A stretch of DNA of 64,000 nucleotides from NCBI GenBank assembly GCA_024704765.1, contig JAKMXF010000296.1:346465-410464 (forward strand), written 5' to 3'. The translations under genes and the position numbers were made by a program. The notes beneath the pieces were generated by a model. The model made no database searches, was not told the DNA's origin, and saw nothing but the letters and a program-made list of their open reading frames with translations. The DNA is from Oopsacas minuta. Lineage: Eukaryota; Porifera; Hexactinellida; Lyssacinosida; Leucopsacidae. Each line of letters opens with the position of its first letter. The first letter of the stretch is position 1. Shown one piece after another: positions 12,204-24,754 of the stretch.

Positions 12204-14518
12204 CAGTGGTCCCAATTGTAGCTCTAAATCCTTCCGAGGGGTGTTTGCCTACCTTAGGAGGCGCTGTGGGGGGAGCTGGGAAGATAATGGTCCGTTGGAT
12301 GATGGTTTATTCTAACATTTGGAAATTTTGAGAAATACTGTTGTATCGTTGTTATGTTATGCACTTTACCCATAATGACAATTCTAACACGTTGCCCACA
12401 AGGGGAGCCAATTATTTACCATTTACATTCAATTAATGACTTCATTGGTATTGTTTCTTTGTTTTGAATTAAGAGTTCTGACGGCTTCTTAACAAAGAAG
12501 TTATAAAAAGTGATCATACCATGTTATTTTCATTAATTACCTCAATAATAGACACAACTTTTCTTGCATCTCCAATCATGGTTGAAAACCCCAAGAAAAA
12601 ATGCCGTCAATACTCCCTAGATTATCTGAAATTTGGTTTCATCGCTTCACCCACTAATCAATAATTACCCTTTTGTTTACCCTATAATCAAGTGTCTTCT
12701 ATTGAGGTTATGAAACCATCACGTATGTGCGGCCATTTGACGAAGAAGCACTCTGATAAGAAAGACAAGGATCTCAAATATTTCCAAACTTAAGCAAGCC
12801 GTTTGCAAGTCGTAGTTCCATAGATGGAATGATTAACAAAACTACCAGTAAAAATGACGATCGTCTTTGTTCTTCTTACAATATATCTCTTTTAATCGCC
12901 AAATGTGGAAAGCCTCATACAATAGGTGAAGAGCTCATCCTTCCAGCTATAAGAGAGGTTATATCTACTATCATGCATCAAGATGCGTCTAGTGTAGTTA
13001 GATCAATTTCCTTAAGTAATAACTCAGTTTCGAGGAGGATCGAAGAATTGGCTATAGATGTTGAACAACAGTTGTGTAAGTTTTACAAACAACGGAATTC
13101 GCTTTGCAGCTTGATGAGTCAACCTTACGTGACAATGAAACCTTATTTATGGCATATGTACGATATATTCACAATGGTGTATCAAAAGAAGAAATGCTCT
13201 TCTCCAAGCCACTAGAAACAGATGCTAAAGGTGAGACAATATTTATGGTGGTAAAGCAATTTTGTGAAGAGAAGAACATACCAATGGGAAATATTGTTGT
13301 GTGTGCTACTGATGGAGCACCTTCAATGATTGGACGTCATCGTGGTTTCATAGCTCATCTGAAACGAGCTGTGCCGAAGGTTTTCTCTATTCATTGTGTC
13401 ATACATCGTCAACATTTGATCGCCAAGCACCTAACACCTAATATTCACCAGTCTTTGCATATCGTGATTACTGCTACGAACAAAATAAAAAAGAACTCAC
13501 TGAATGATCGCATCTTTTAGCAACTTTGTGACAACAATGACGAAGATTACAAACGCCTCCTTCTCCATACTGGAGTTAGGTGGCTTTCTAAAGGTAATTG
13601 TTTGAAACGATTCCATCAACTGTTTGTAGAAGAATACGATTCAACTCTGGCAGAAAGGTTGAAATGATATGGACTGATGTTGCTTACTTAGCTGACATAT
13701 TCGAGAAACTGAATATAGTGAATAAGCAGCTACAAGGGAAAATACTACTCTTTATTCAAGCGAAGGGCGTTGTTCTATCATTCTTCAGTAAACTAACCCT
13801 GTTCCGACAGAATTTTACGCATCGTGAATTGGTACTTACCTTATTTACGTGAACTAGATATGGTAAATAATAACATCATTACAAATGATAACATTCATAT
13901 TTACTGTTCACATATGGATTCCCTTAACAAGATTTTTTGATTCGATTCAAAGATTTAACCCAGTTTGTTATCCCTAATTTTGTGATAAATCCATTTGGAA
14001 CTAATATAGAAACTTTGGATCCACAATTTCAAGAAGAATTCATCGATTTACAGAATGATATCGAATCCAATGCCATATTCACCCAATGTGGATATGGTTC
14101 ATTCTGGATGAAGAGGGAAGTCTCTGAACGCTATATCCATATTTTCAAACTGTAAGATTGATGTTTGTTGCATTTCCATCATTATATCTTGTCGAGAAGG
14201 GATTCAGCACTGTAGTTAATCTGCTCACAAAACAAAGAAATCGACTGGAAATAGCAACAAGAGGCGACTTGGGACTCTTTCTGAAGGAGTTAGAACCGTA
14301 TGTAGTCAAACAACCAAAGAGCCACCAAAGTCAAGGATCACATGTTCCAACGTATACTGATACTTAGATTAGTCCCTAGATACTCTATCAGTCTATCTTT
14401 TATAATTCCATATAGTTAGTAATTAAAAACTGATTCAATAAAGTATTAAATAGGAGGCGTTCTGTAAGTATTAAGTCTATAAGGGGGGCGTTAAATTGGT
14501 AAAGGTTGGGAAACACTG
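12204..14518 (+). mobile_element. hAT transposon (ZBED5-like)
   Basis: A 2315-bp element. The ends CAGTGGTCCCAA (left) and CAGTGTTTCCCAA (right, reverse strand) are typical hAT termini. The 8-bp flanks ACTTAGAC (12196-12203) and GCTTAGAC (14519-14526) match at 7 of 8 positions, as expected for an aged hAT duplication. It contains a ZBED5-type transposase relic in the same orientation. Confidence 0.85.
12578..14367 (+). pseudogene. ZBED5-like hAT transposase, broken
   Basis: From ATG 12578 the sequence reads MVENPKKKCRQYSLDYLKFG, then a degenerate BED-finger region KPSRMCGHLTKKHSDKKDKD with a C..C loss. The next recognisable block is AKCGKPHTIGEELILPA (about 12897-12950). The catalytic core is best kept at 13104-13520: QLDEST, then VCATDGAPSMIGRHRG with a catalytic Asp, then HCVIHRQHL. 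Further on come LLLHTGVRWLSKGN and the dimerisation region YLVEKGFSTVVNLLTKQRNRLEI (14180-14260). This order matches ZBED5/FAM200-type hAT proteins. Frameshifts separate the pieces and several stops interrupt the 3' half. Confidence 0.8.
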
Positions 14519-14599
14519 GCTTAGACTGGACTCTATTTTTATACATCCAACTTATATATTGCTATTTTGTTTTGTTGTCTTTTCTTTGTCAAGAAGTGC

Positions 14600-15230
14600 T
14601 TTACTGAATGCTTTTTGTATTTGTATTCCTAATTCTGAGATTTATCATAACTATGCATTTGTGGTGTTTACCAAGAAATTGATCTGAAGTCAATAATACT
14701 TGACTGAACATATCGAATATCATGAATCTGATTTTCACCCTTTTAAATTGATAATATTGGTATATATTTGTTGTTTTTATGAATATTGAGTAAACTAATT
14801 GTTGAAATCCCAAATTTTTTTAGATATGCTCTTAAACGCTATTATGTGTGACAGAGTACTCTAATTCAGAGTTACGTATTTTCTGTTTCTCACGTGTAAG
14901 ATGATTGTGCTTTTTATGGATATATATTAAACAAATGGTTGAATTTTCAAAATTAACGTAGACGCCTGCTCTGAAACTATAATGGGGTTACAAATTACGC
15001 TGAATCCGAATTTCGTACTTTCAAGTTTCTCTTATGTTGTTTTTATGAATATTAAATAGACAAATAGTTAAATGAGTGACGTGTTCTAATTTTATTCATG
15101 GGTATTCTAGTATGCAGAATCCGAATTTCGCATTTTTAAGTTTCTAAAATGTAAATTTATGTTGTTTTTATGAACATATTGTAAACAAATAGTTTAAGTA
15201 TTACTATTTTATTTCAATTTGTGAATATTA
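14600..15230. repeat. degenerate tandem repeat, about 115-140 bp unit
   Basis: A unit containing GAATCCGAATTTCG, then AAGTTTCT, then TTGTTTTTATGAATATT, then AAACAAATAGTT recurs near 14770, 14910, 15040 and 15160. Two neighbouring copies of GAATCCGAATTTCG are 116 bp apart (15002 and 15118). The array sits directly after the hAT element and before the pogo element. It looks like an old minisatellite rather than coding sequence. Confidence 0.6.
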
Positions 15231-15884
15231 TACTTTGCGAAGCGAACCACAAAGTGCCGAGTCTAATGCGACACTAAGTGTTTGCAGGCCGTGCACTGCG
15301 AGCAAGCGTAGCCCCTCCTTAATTTTACCAAACAACCTCAATTACCATTTAATGGAAATGTGCAACGTCAAGTTCTTTTTTGCGTGGTGCCTAAGAATTA
15401 ACACGGTTCTGGTTTACACCATTAAAATTTTCCCCTATACGCGTGTAAAGATTTCTGTTTTAACGGTTTGTGTTATTAATTGTGAAAATACACCTATTTA
15501 TTCTATGATTAATTAAAATATTTGTTTTTGTCCTAAACATATTGATTATAACTTTGTATATTCAACCAATAACCTTTGAGCCTCTAATATTTAGAAAATA
15601 TCATTAGATTGAGCCGTTGAAGGAAGTGGCTACCCGTATTGGCTTGTAAATCTCTGGTTAAAGGGCATTTGCATTTGAATTACGATTTAGGAATGGTGGA
15701 TTATCAGGAGATTCGCATGCCCGACTTTCCCCACTCAATTGCCTTACCTTAGGGAATTAGCGCTTCATGAAATTAACGCGAATTGGAGCTGAACCTTTTC
15801 AAATACATGAAATTGACGCGATTGGGAGGGAGAACGTTTGTATATACAGTATTTTATGCGAATAAATATTTAGTAATTATTCAA

Positions 15885-17309
15885 ATTTCTAAACAAAAAA
15901 GAAGTAATTCCTAAACAAAGAATATGTCCTTGTAAGGGTATAGATCTCGGAACTCCATATCGCCCTTTCTGGAATTCGTGATTGCTGAAGCAATCCCTGA
16001 ATGTGACCAACCAGCTTTGATATTTTCTATCCCTTTCTCCGAGTTGAAGAAAGTGAAAGTTCACCCATCAATCTGCCATGCTTCGACTTCAATGTTGATA
16101 GGTTGAAGTCAACATCGATGGTAGTGATGTCTCTATCAGGCTCTTGAAGCATGGCAGCAGTAATCGTTTCGGTATAGAAATTACTGAATGCCTTCTTCTC
16201 ATAATGCTTAAAAGACCTATTTATTGAGAGGTCCAGGGCTGAAGTAAATGAGTTAAGTTTTGCGGAGTCATGACTGTGATTGTATTTAATTCCTCTAGAG
16301 TTTTGCATGCACTATCAGTTCCTTGCCCTTTAAACGCATCTCAGATTAATATGAATTTGTGATCTCTTCCAAGACCAAGTTCTTCCTTAGTTGGATCGAC
16401 ATATGGTTTTAGTACTTTCATTAATAGGGATCTCGTTTCCTTTCATTGCTCCAATGCTTTTCACTATAACTTAGAAGAAATCCTTCAGGAAAGGGAACGG
16501 TGGGGAGAGATCTTGCTGTTTTTCCATGATAAATTAGCTGAAATGGTAACATTTTACCACTTAGCGTTTCAGCCAAGGCTATCGTCATGCCTCTCTTATC
16601 GTTAGATCCTTTCTTTGCTACTTGTTTGGAATTTGTTCCCGCCATAGTGAAATTGCCAGTAGACACAAACTTTGATGGTGTCTGATCTACATTTATAATG
16701 AGTTCATCGGGAATATTATGCAGAGCGACTGCTGTTACAATTTCGTTCAAAAATCGGTCTCTCACTTCATTCCATAGGCCTAGATGTTGTCACCATACGT
16801 CTGGACATGTTCATGCGAGCATACAGAGATTGTATCCAGCCGTTCATGATTTTACAGTTCTGGTAACCTCCATATTTCCCTAAGTTGCTTTTGATGATAC
16901 CCATGAGCACTCCATGAACGGAATGTCGATCAACAGTTCCTCCAGCGATGCGAAGATTATTAATGAAGGTTCTGAGTATTTTATCTAAATCTTCATCTAA
17001 TAACAATGGTCTCCCTCTTTTCGATGATATTTGTATTAAGTCTGTGAGTGACTTTTTCTTCAATCCAGCACGAAATTTCGACAACCAACCTCGCAAGGTA
17101 CTTTCTGCCAAATGTGGGAAATATTTCTTGTATTGCTGCATAGCATTTGTTGTACCCACTTGATTCGCACAAATTATAATCCGTATTTTGTCTTTTTCTG
17201 TATAACTGCAACGTTTCTTTTTTTCTCCTGGCATGATGAGCTGCTCAATTACTTGACCATGCTGTTCATTTGTTATCCCTCTATCTTCATCAGAAGGAAT
17301 CACAAGCAT
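15885..17309 (-). pseudogene. pogo-like DDE_1 transposase, broken
   Basis: The N-terminus (17309-16767) contains YTEKDKIRIIICANQVG, a helix-turn-helix, and STLRGWLSKFRAGLKKK, then a CENP-B-like second domain (KRGRPLLLDEDLDKILR). After a frame shift near 16765 the catalytic domain follows. The first Asp lies in LIINVDQTPSKF (about 16680). GSNDKRGMTIALAETLSGK and LPFQLIYHGKT precede HWSN. The region that should hold the second Asp (about 16320-16360) is broken up by stops, and the C-terminal part near 16120-16250 contains STLKSKHGRLM. Family motifs fit the pogo branch of DDE_1 transposases. Several stops and shifts make it a relic. Confidence 0.8.
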
Positions 17310-17521
17310 ATGGGAATCATCTCCTATATTATCATCGTTTCTTTCCTTCGTAAACAGGCTAAGATCGACTTTTCAGCCATTCTAATTGGTAGTATACTAT
17401 TATAGAGGCTTGATTTGGTATCCTAACTTGTTTGAACGTGGCGACAAATTTGGGAGTATCGAGATCGTAAAAACATTTATGAACATGAATAATGGAATAT
17501 ATTCTTCATAAATAAACCAAT

Positions 17522-17527
17522 TTATTA
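17522..17527 (-). promoter_or_regulatory. possible polyadenylation signal
   Basis: AATAAA on the minus strand, about 25 bp after the stop codon of the HIRAN-domain frame. It suggests that the HIRAN gene is a separate transcript from the transposase. A single hexamer in AT-rich DNA is weak evidence. Confidence 0.4.
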
Positions 17528-17552
17528 TAGTCTTACAACAAAGATACGTAGC

Positions 17553-18111
17553 CTATTCTACGAAACAGCAGTCACTGTCATTTTCACTTTCAAAGGAAGC
17601 TTCTAGATATTGAGTTTCACTTTCCGAAGAGTATTTGTCAGCATCCTGTTCATTAAGTATTTCTTGCAAAATATATTTCGTAGAATCAAAATATTCCTTG
17701 TAATTTTCTTCAAGAAATCCGCAGGCTAATACTTTCTCCTTTAACATGTTTAGTGCTTCTGCTCGGCTCCATCGGACTGTATAGAAATAGGTATTTCCAG
17801 ACCACCTTGCAAAAGCCGAGAACTTCTAGGCTTCACATAAGATATTATTCCCGAAATACAAGCTCCATTTTTTAGTGCGTACCAAAAATAACGACTGATC
17901 TCCCTTGGAATATGCCCACCTGTCGTTATAGACAACTTCCCAGGTAATTTTGTTTGTCCAGGCACTGCGAAATTATCATAATATTATTGTTCTCCTGTTT
18001 GAAAACAATGACTAATCCCAAAATAGGTTTCCAGTCCACTTGATAGATATGGTATCCTCTCAAACCAGTCACGCATCGGAAGGCATGTAAATTGGGAGTT
18101 TGCCCATCCAT
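17553..18111 (-). pseudogene. HIRAN-domain protein carried by the transposon
   Basis: ATG at 18111 opens MDGQTPNLHAFRCVTGLRGY, followed by HIYQVDWKPILG and VIVFKQENNN. After a shift the frame gives HIPREISRYFWYALKNG, ISGII, and GGLEIPISI. A final shift gives LKEKVLACGF and an acidic tail ending in DCCFVE at 17553. The order FRCxxGYHxYxxxWxPxxG, then VGHxPREISxxFWxxLxNG, then GGLEIP is what I associate with HIRAN domains, known in HLTF/Rad5 to bind 3' DNA ends. The protein is about 185 residues with essentially only this domain. It lies upstream of the transposase on the same strand and inside the same terminal repeats. Two frameshifts break it. Confidence 0.7.
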
Positions 18112-18450
18112 TGTATTGATTTGCTAAATAGTATAAATTGTAGGAAATTAACGCGAATTGGAGCATTTGCGTGTATTTCATGGAGCGTTAATTCCTATAG
18201 TAAGGTAGTTACTGGTGTGGAACTATCAATTATTTAAGGGAACTGCCATCATTTACCCACCAAATTTAAATATGCATTATCTTGTTTTGAACATCCTTGC
18301 AAGACCCATACCTGCCAAACTTTGCTAATCATTTCCTGGACATAGTGGTCAATTCCCTGCACATTAAATCATTTCCCTGGACATTTCTATAGAATTACAA
18401 CCAGATAATTTGAGAATGCTTGCTATTCTCCCTATAATATTGTCTAAATT

Positions 18451-18472
18451 TGTGTATGTGTGTGTGTGTGTC
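18451..18472. repeat. GT microsatellite
   Basis: Short run of TG dinucleotides with one interruption. Confidence 0.8.
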
Positions 18473-19305
18473 ACGCTCCTAAATAGAAAACATAAGGTTT
18501 AGTTCAGAAACACCAGAATCCAATATGCACAACATGACAACGATAAAAACAACATTATTCTGGGGTAATCGAGTATGGTGTTCCGAATATGATATTGTAA
18601 ACAACATACTGTGAATATTTGTTTACTTTTAGATACATATAGTACGTGAATTACAATTTCTTAGTAGAGTCATACTTTCAACGGCTATACTTGTGTATTC
18701 AAATATGTTGAGTCCAAATATAATATTGTAATCAACATTTCATAATTTTTGTACACTTTTGTAGACCAAAAGTAAGCAAATTCTATGATTATATTATTCC
18801 CTATATTATATACGTAGATCATCTTCCCCTATTTTTATAATACAAAGTGGACAAGCAAACAAACTCATGTGTAGCATCTAATCCTTGATTGCAAGACTCG
18901 CTCGAGCACACTCTTAAAATGCTTGAGAGTATTGTTAAACATACAAGTATACCAGTTTATAAGAAACCTTTTAATCTGAATTCTTGTGGAACATCATGTG
19001 ATGATAAGTTTAGCTAAATTTGTGAAATTCTACAAGCATTGGGCCTAGAGTTACTACATGTTGACACAAACAATCCATATACGAACACTAAATTGTCATT
19101 CTAAAAAGTTTATACGTTCTCTCGGCGCAAATCTCACATCAAAGTATACACCTACAATTCATTGCCCTCTCCCACTTGGTGATTTAACTGTTGTATGTAT
19201 ATTGATGCCTTGAATGAGTGTTTGCTTCTTCTCGCTGATGTTTACTAACCTTAGGATGGAATCTGCAGGAAAACAATTCCCATATTGATAAATCCTGCTG
19301 AATTG

Positions 19306-19410
19306 AGCTTGCTTGGTCGCTCCGCGATAGCTTAAGGCATCAGGTTAGCTTAAGTTTCAAACAACTACATTTCTTGATGCTTTTTGTTACTACACGACGG
19401 GATATACCCG
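19306..19410. repeat. dispersed repeat, copy A
   Basis: Contains CAGGTTAGCTTAAGT followed by AAACA, TTCTTGATG and TTTTTG. It is shared with 44985-45080 in the same order and orientation. Unknown family, non-coding. Confidence 0.55.
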
Positions 19411-19727
19411 ACGCTACGTGCCTAAGGAGTTAATATTTATGGAAAATTATATTTGTCTTATTCATGGTTTGCCCAAATTCCATTTAATGGCATTCTGTGG
19501 TAATACTGCAGCTCTTACGTGGCTTTAGGTTAGTAATCCTGGCAGTTCGTGTCTCGAAGATTATAAAATTCTCAAAAATGTCGAACTTTAGAAATTCTTG
19601 ATTTCTTAACTGTCATGATGACGTAATAATCCCATGTGATGAGTTTACATTTGGCCAAAATCATAACATCAAAACATTTGTCACATTGAAGAATAATTGT
19701 GATTCAAATTTCAAACTTCTATTTTGT

Positions 19728-19880
19728 ATTTGGCTGAGCAGCTGTTAATAATTATAATTTTTCGAATATCCAAGAGGTGATGCTGATATCATAATTTCGT
19801 CAGGTGTGAATCTTCGTCCAAAACAAACTTGTCCGAGCCAGGCCCAACATACGCGTACCATAGCCCTGGGGTCTTTCAGG
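19728..19880. repeat. dispersed repeat, copy A of a second unit
   Basis: TTTTGGCTGAGCAG-like start, then TTCGTC, TTCGTCCAAAAC, AAACTTGT and an ATACGC motif. The same order recurs at 44563-44725. Together with the neighbouring repeat this suggests parts of one larger dispersed family. Confidence 0.5.
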
Positions 19881-20856
19881 TTCTTCAATCAATACTGACA
19901 TATTAACATATATAGATATCCACATATACAGATTAATTTGTTTAATACTATAGATATCTCTGCAAAAAGTGGAAAATAGTCTGCGTATTCAAATTTTTGA
20001 TTGCCTACTAGACTTAAATACTATTGAAGACCCCCTGCGGTACGTTAGAGCTGTGGTATTTAAAGAGATATTTGGATAACTTTATTATTTTGAAGTAGCC
20101 CTACTTTTTAATGGATTTTTTCCCCGATTACCTGAGAAACTTTTGTATTTTCTCCTCAATCGTGAGAAAATGTGCGTACATTCGCTAGATGAGATGATCA
20201 AGTACTGAAATTTGGTTAATTTCTGTAGATCTTACTATATACTTTCATAGTATCATTTTCTGTTAGGTGATTGTTCTAATTAACTAAGGAGTATTACTAT
20301 TTGCTGCTAATACTTTTGAAACAGTCTGCATGAACAATATTAATAATTATTCTGATTAATATTACTCCATCATACAATTATGTTTTATTTGCCACGAATC
20401 ATATAATATACCATCTTCCTCTTCTAAATTAAGAATTGAGGTGCAGATCTTTATTCGAGAACCAGCTAAATGTAAATCTATATTGACATACACATATTCT
20501 TATAATTGGGAACTTTTGAGATTTTAGTTATTGAATTTTGGGTTCCTGATCCAATAGATGAAATTGCAATTCTGGTAACTGTATATAGTCAATACAAGTA
20601 TCATTAATGATTTTATCTCGCATGTAAAATCCTCACTGTCAGTTCAAACGATAGTTACAGGTGATTCTAATGTGATATATACATAATTCATAATAAGAAG
20701 AATTATGGAGCATTTTGTATCGAAGAACTTTCACTTTACAACATCTTGTTTATCTACCAATTACGATTCGCAGTTACGTATATTGTACTTTACCAAGAGG
20801 TTTAATACTAAATGTAGTTTCAATGATTCCAATTTTGTTGATTACAATTCCATAAT

Positions 20857-22138
20857 TACTTAGGGCATTCAAACAGTCCTATATTTGTTTATATCTTGAC
20901 ACTACAATATCTTACTAATCAAAATTCTGTATAAATGTTCGAAATACTTCCCCTCTACATCTATGCATAGTTGTAGCATTTCAACCCACTTTGAAACTTT
21001 TTTTAATACTCGTCTCTGCCCACTGAATTGAGGTAGTGGTAAATTCAGTTTCCTAACTCTTGTCGGGTGTGGAATAGCCGTCCTCGAGATATTGTTTTAG
21101 CTCAGGAAATAGTCAGAAATCACAAGATGATAGATCTGGGGAATACGGAGGATGTTCCATCGTTTCAAACCCAATATCCTTATTAACCTCCCCAAATATT
21201 TGAAACATGAGGTCTGCAATATCGTGGAGAAGTTTGATTCTTCAAGTTCATGTACGCGTACATCGTGTGTTATGGACTTTCGCGACTTTTCTTAGTCATT
21301 TATCTTCGTAAAATTCTCCATTGAGTCGTTTTCCTTTAGGCACAAGTATTTGAGCCACTGGCCTATCCGCATCAAAATTATACTGTAGAGAACTTATCGT
21401 CTCGGAAGTCGGACGTGCCTTTCGGGGAGATAGGGACTTTTGGGAGCCACGATTTCCATTGTTCCTTACGCAGAGGTTCAGAAATTTAAACCTTGTTTCG
21501 TCACCAGTACGATTTCATACAACCTTCAAGAATCACAAACTCTCTATTCTTTAGGCAATTTTTCCGCATCAAACACTCTTCTCCTTTTGCCCCTTTGTTA
21601 CGATTTTTGGTTTCCATCGCGCTGAATTCTTTTGATATTCGAGATAATCGTGTAGAATTGTATGAACACTTCCCTATGAGATGTCCAGGATTAGGGAAAT
21701 CACTTGAACACTCAAATGGGGGTCAATATCTAATAGATCCAGAATTTGAGAGGCAATTTCAGGGGAGGTAGCAGAAATTGGTTTTCCTGCCTAAGGGTCA
21801 TCTTCAATGCTGCCTCTACCTTCCCTCAATTTACGTGCCTATTCCTTTGCAGTGGTATACGCTAGAGCTTCCCCATGATAAACGGTAGATCCCCATGTAT
21901 CTGTAGTAGTTTGTCGCCGAGTATGGTACGAATCTTTATGTAAGCTCGTTTGGCTTTATTTGATGTGTTTTGAAGCCATGAAAAGTTGACTCTCGAAAAT
22001 AGGTAAATTGAAAGTAGGATCCACAGCATTAAATATCTAATCGATAGGACTATTAGGGGTATACTATGCATCTCATGTAATCGAGTAGAGTTTGGCTGCT
22101 ATATACTATGGATGGGGACTTTTTGAATGCCCCAAGTA
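20857..22138 (-). mobile_element. mariner element with paired ends
   Basis: 1282 bp bounded by TA. The ends read TACTTAGGGCATTCAAACAG and TACTTGGGGCATTCAAAAAG, with two mismatches over 23 bp. The transposase relic lies on the minus strand. Its length equals that of the element at 42686-43967. Confidence 0.85.
20902..21979 (-). pseudogene. mariner transposase, broken
   Basis: Reads from ATG 21979 (MASKHIK) with the N-terminal block KRAYIKIRTILGD and a helix-turn-helix. The linker reads GRGSIEDDP-stop-AGKP. The catalytic domain shows TGDETRFKFL (first Asp region, about 21490), RPVAQILVPKGKRLNGEFY, and MEHPPYSPDLSSCDF (third Asp, about 21150). The end is KWVEMLQLCIDVEGKYFEHL (about 20910-21000). 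Length near 359 codons fits mariners. At least eight stops or shifts are visible, so it is an old copy. Confidence 0.8.
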
Positions 22139-24200
22139 TATATTTGGGGGATTGTTTAAACTCTACTCTGCTTGTGAATCCCTTCGCTATTAATGGACTC
22201 TGGTCCTTCAACCCAAATGCGAATGTTAGTTTTAAACATGTTGATTTATTTATTCTATCTTCTATTTGTCCACTATTTAGACTCTAATGACTAATCCTTA
22301 CCCCGATTTACGAGTCAATGCGAAGAGCATATTCTGATAACATTAATTTGTAGCATATCCTATTTGGCTAGCGAAGTTTTAGAATACCTACTAATTCATA
22401 TTATGCGTACTAATTTGAGTCTCGGTTTAACTTAAGATAAGTTACCTTTATAAATGATGGTAGCCTTAAATCTAACTTTTCGCATATTATATGTTGAGAT
22501 ATATGCGCGCACAGTAATTTGCGTACTTCCTTGGTTGATATATTTGGGCAAAGCGACTATGTTTTTATCTTTGAGATCCGCATCTTATACAGGTTGGGCA
22601 CATAGATTTTAAAATTGATGTTTCTAATGTGTGCTAGCATAATGTCAACAATATGAATCCTACTGCACCCAACCCAATTTTATGGGTAATTCCTGACCTC
22701 TACAATGAAGAAACTTACGACATAATTTATGATTTATATGAGGTCACATCATTAATGGTGCTATTTCATAGCATTAATCATACAGCTTCGCAAAGTGATC
22801 ATTATGATGCAATAGATGACATATAACCGAATAGCTATTGTTTCAATCTTTCAATGATGTCAAAATTTTTTAGCAATCAATTGAGCAAAATTCTTTAGGT
22901 ATGGTATAAATGGAAAATTTAACGGGTTCGTTTGGTGTATATGTGTTACGTTTATGCCAGGTGAATCGTACAAATATTTTAAGAACTGTTATTATACTAA
23001 CTTTTTCAACTACATCAAATTATGTCAACTTACAGAAGCTCATTAACTTATATAAAAGTGATAACAACTACATCCTATTGCAACCAATTAAAGTGCACTA
23101 CACTTAATTACTTCAAAGTTGCATTAACATCGTCGATTACCTTAATAAGCTATATTCAAAAAATATATATACTATAGACAGTTTTTCAATATTCTTGTAT
23201 GTGAGAGTTGGAATTCCTCCTTTTATATAGATAAGCCTCTGTTTAAGTTATTCAAAAGACTTTCAATGGTATAGCCCATCGGTAACGTGCTACTTCGGAG
23301 CATCATGTACCCTTTTAGCTCTCCCCTCTTGCTCCTTGTAGCTATTCAATATTCCTTAGTTGAACTCAATTAAGATAAATTAACCATCTATCATGTTATT
23401 TATGAGGGTTTTCTGAAAGTTAACCTTAATTTCGTCAGAATTATGATTGTTCTTAGGATTTGACAATGAGATTTACGACTCATGCCAAGGGCCTTACGTC
23501 ATCGCATGTCTGGAAACACTTTTTACCTTAATGCCAATTTATCACTGTTTTCCTAACTTTTGTATCTATTTTAATTCACTGGTTCAATTATATGACCATT
23601 GGTGATACCAAATTTCATTCTAATCATACAGGCAAATATTTTATTCGATACTGTATTTATTTTACGTTATGTCAAAATATATCTACCAATAATGCACTCG
23701 CCAAGCTATATATAACATTGTCAAATTTCTCCAAACATCGAATTGACATTTAACTACCAGATCCGTACTCAGCATCAAATTTCAAGCAATTTTGATTGGT
23801 CATTTTGCTATATTTTGATGTATTTTCCCTAGCCAACATTCTAATCTCCAATTTTGTCCTAACCTAAACGATTGTTCCTTGGTCGACGCAGCGAGGCTAG
23901 TTGAGTCTAATTATGCACATTTCAAAATATCATCTTAAGCTGCCTGAATATACTTATGTTTGATATTTAACACTTTATTTCACTCTGAGCATATTTTCTT
24001 TCAATCCTTGTCATTTCATTCATGATAACACCCTTGTGAGTAACCAGTTATATTCTTATAACCTGTATTATTTATTTAAGAATAGTCATAACCCTTATTC
24101 AGAACAGTGTTCCTATTCGCGATATGTTAATTTAACCTGTGTTCTTATTAGTGATGCACATTGTATCCCTTATCCCATTATCATGATTTTTCTTAATTAG
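22139..24200. other. non-coding AT-rich region
   Basis: Two kilobases with no open frame of recognisable family and no paired terminal repeats that I can see. Confidence 0.55.
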
Positions 24201-24614
24201 GCACAAGTATCTTTATTTCATGATACGAAAGTCCTCGCTTCATCATCTTATGAATGTTCTAATCTTTTGCATGAAAGAGGTTTAGACCATGCTTATGATC
24301 TAGAAGTTTCGAGGGTTTCATCTGATCCTGGGATTGAAAAGAGTTCTGCAAATTTATCCGATGATAATTATCCAGATTTCCTGATGCCAACCAAGAATAG
24401 ATTTTCATCCTTTGAAAAGAGTGGACTGCCCTTAATCAACCCTTCAAAACGGAAGACAACAAAACAAATACCTCATGACATTTCTCCAGATGATGAATCC
24501 CTTAGACTCTCAACTGATCTTAACCATTCAGAATCTGTTCTAGAGTCTCCAATACTTTCAAGTTTGTTACCATATTCACACTTGAAACTACATGTAGCAC
24601 ATATTTCATAGACT
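24201..24614 (+). CDS. candidate host exon, low-complexity acidic/serine-rich
   Basis: A polypyrimidine tract and TTAATTAG acceptor end at 24200. The frame stays open from 24201 to TAG at 24612, about 137 codons, whereas the intron-side frame has a stop just before. The translation is rich in Ser, Asp, Pro and Lys (for example SSANLSDDNYPDFLMPTKNR and IPHDISPDDESLRLS), typical of a disordered region. A possible donor TCAA|GTTTGT at 24561 would end the exon earlier. No family is recognised. It could be part of a plus-strand host gene; without transcripts this is only a candidate. Confidence 0.35.
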
Positions 24615-24754
24615 TACCTATTCGTGTGAATATGAATTTGAATATCCAAAATTTTATCAATTTGCATATTCCTGAGCAGTGAATTTCATATATGAGATTA
24701 AATTATTTCATGTGTCCTAAACCCAACTTAATTTTAGACTAATCTATTGGGATA

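Larger units (their letters stand above)
15745..18202 (-). mobile_element. pogo-like transposon with two genes
   Basis: A 2458-bp element bounded by TA. The left end reads TACCTTAGGGAATTAGCGCT and the right end (reverse strand) TACTATAGGAATTAACGCTC. Both continue with CATGAAAT, and GAAATTAACGCGAATTGGAG occurs close to each end (about 15769 and 18148). The minus strand encodes a HIRAN-domain frame near the right end and, beyond it, a pogo-type DDE transposase. The termini therefore enclose both genes. Confidence 0.85.
18203..20856. other. non-coding region with dispersed repeats
   Basis: No supported gene in 2.6 kb. It holds a GT-rich microsatellite (18451-18472) and two segments repeated near 44.5-45.1 kb, listed separately. 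The rest is AT-rich with no terminal repeats that I can pair. Confidence 0.55.
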
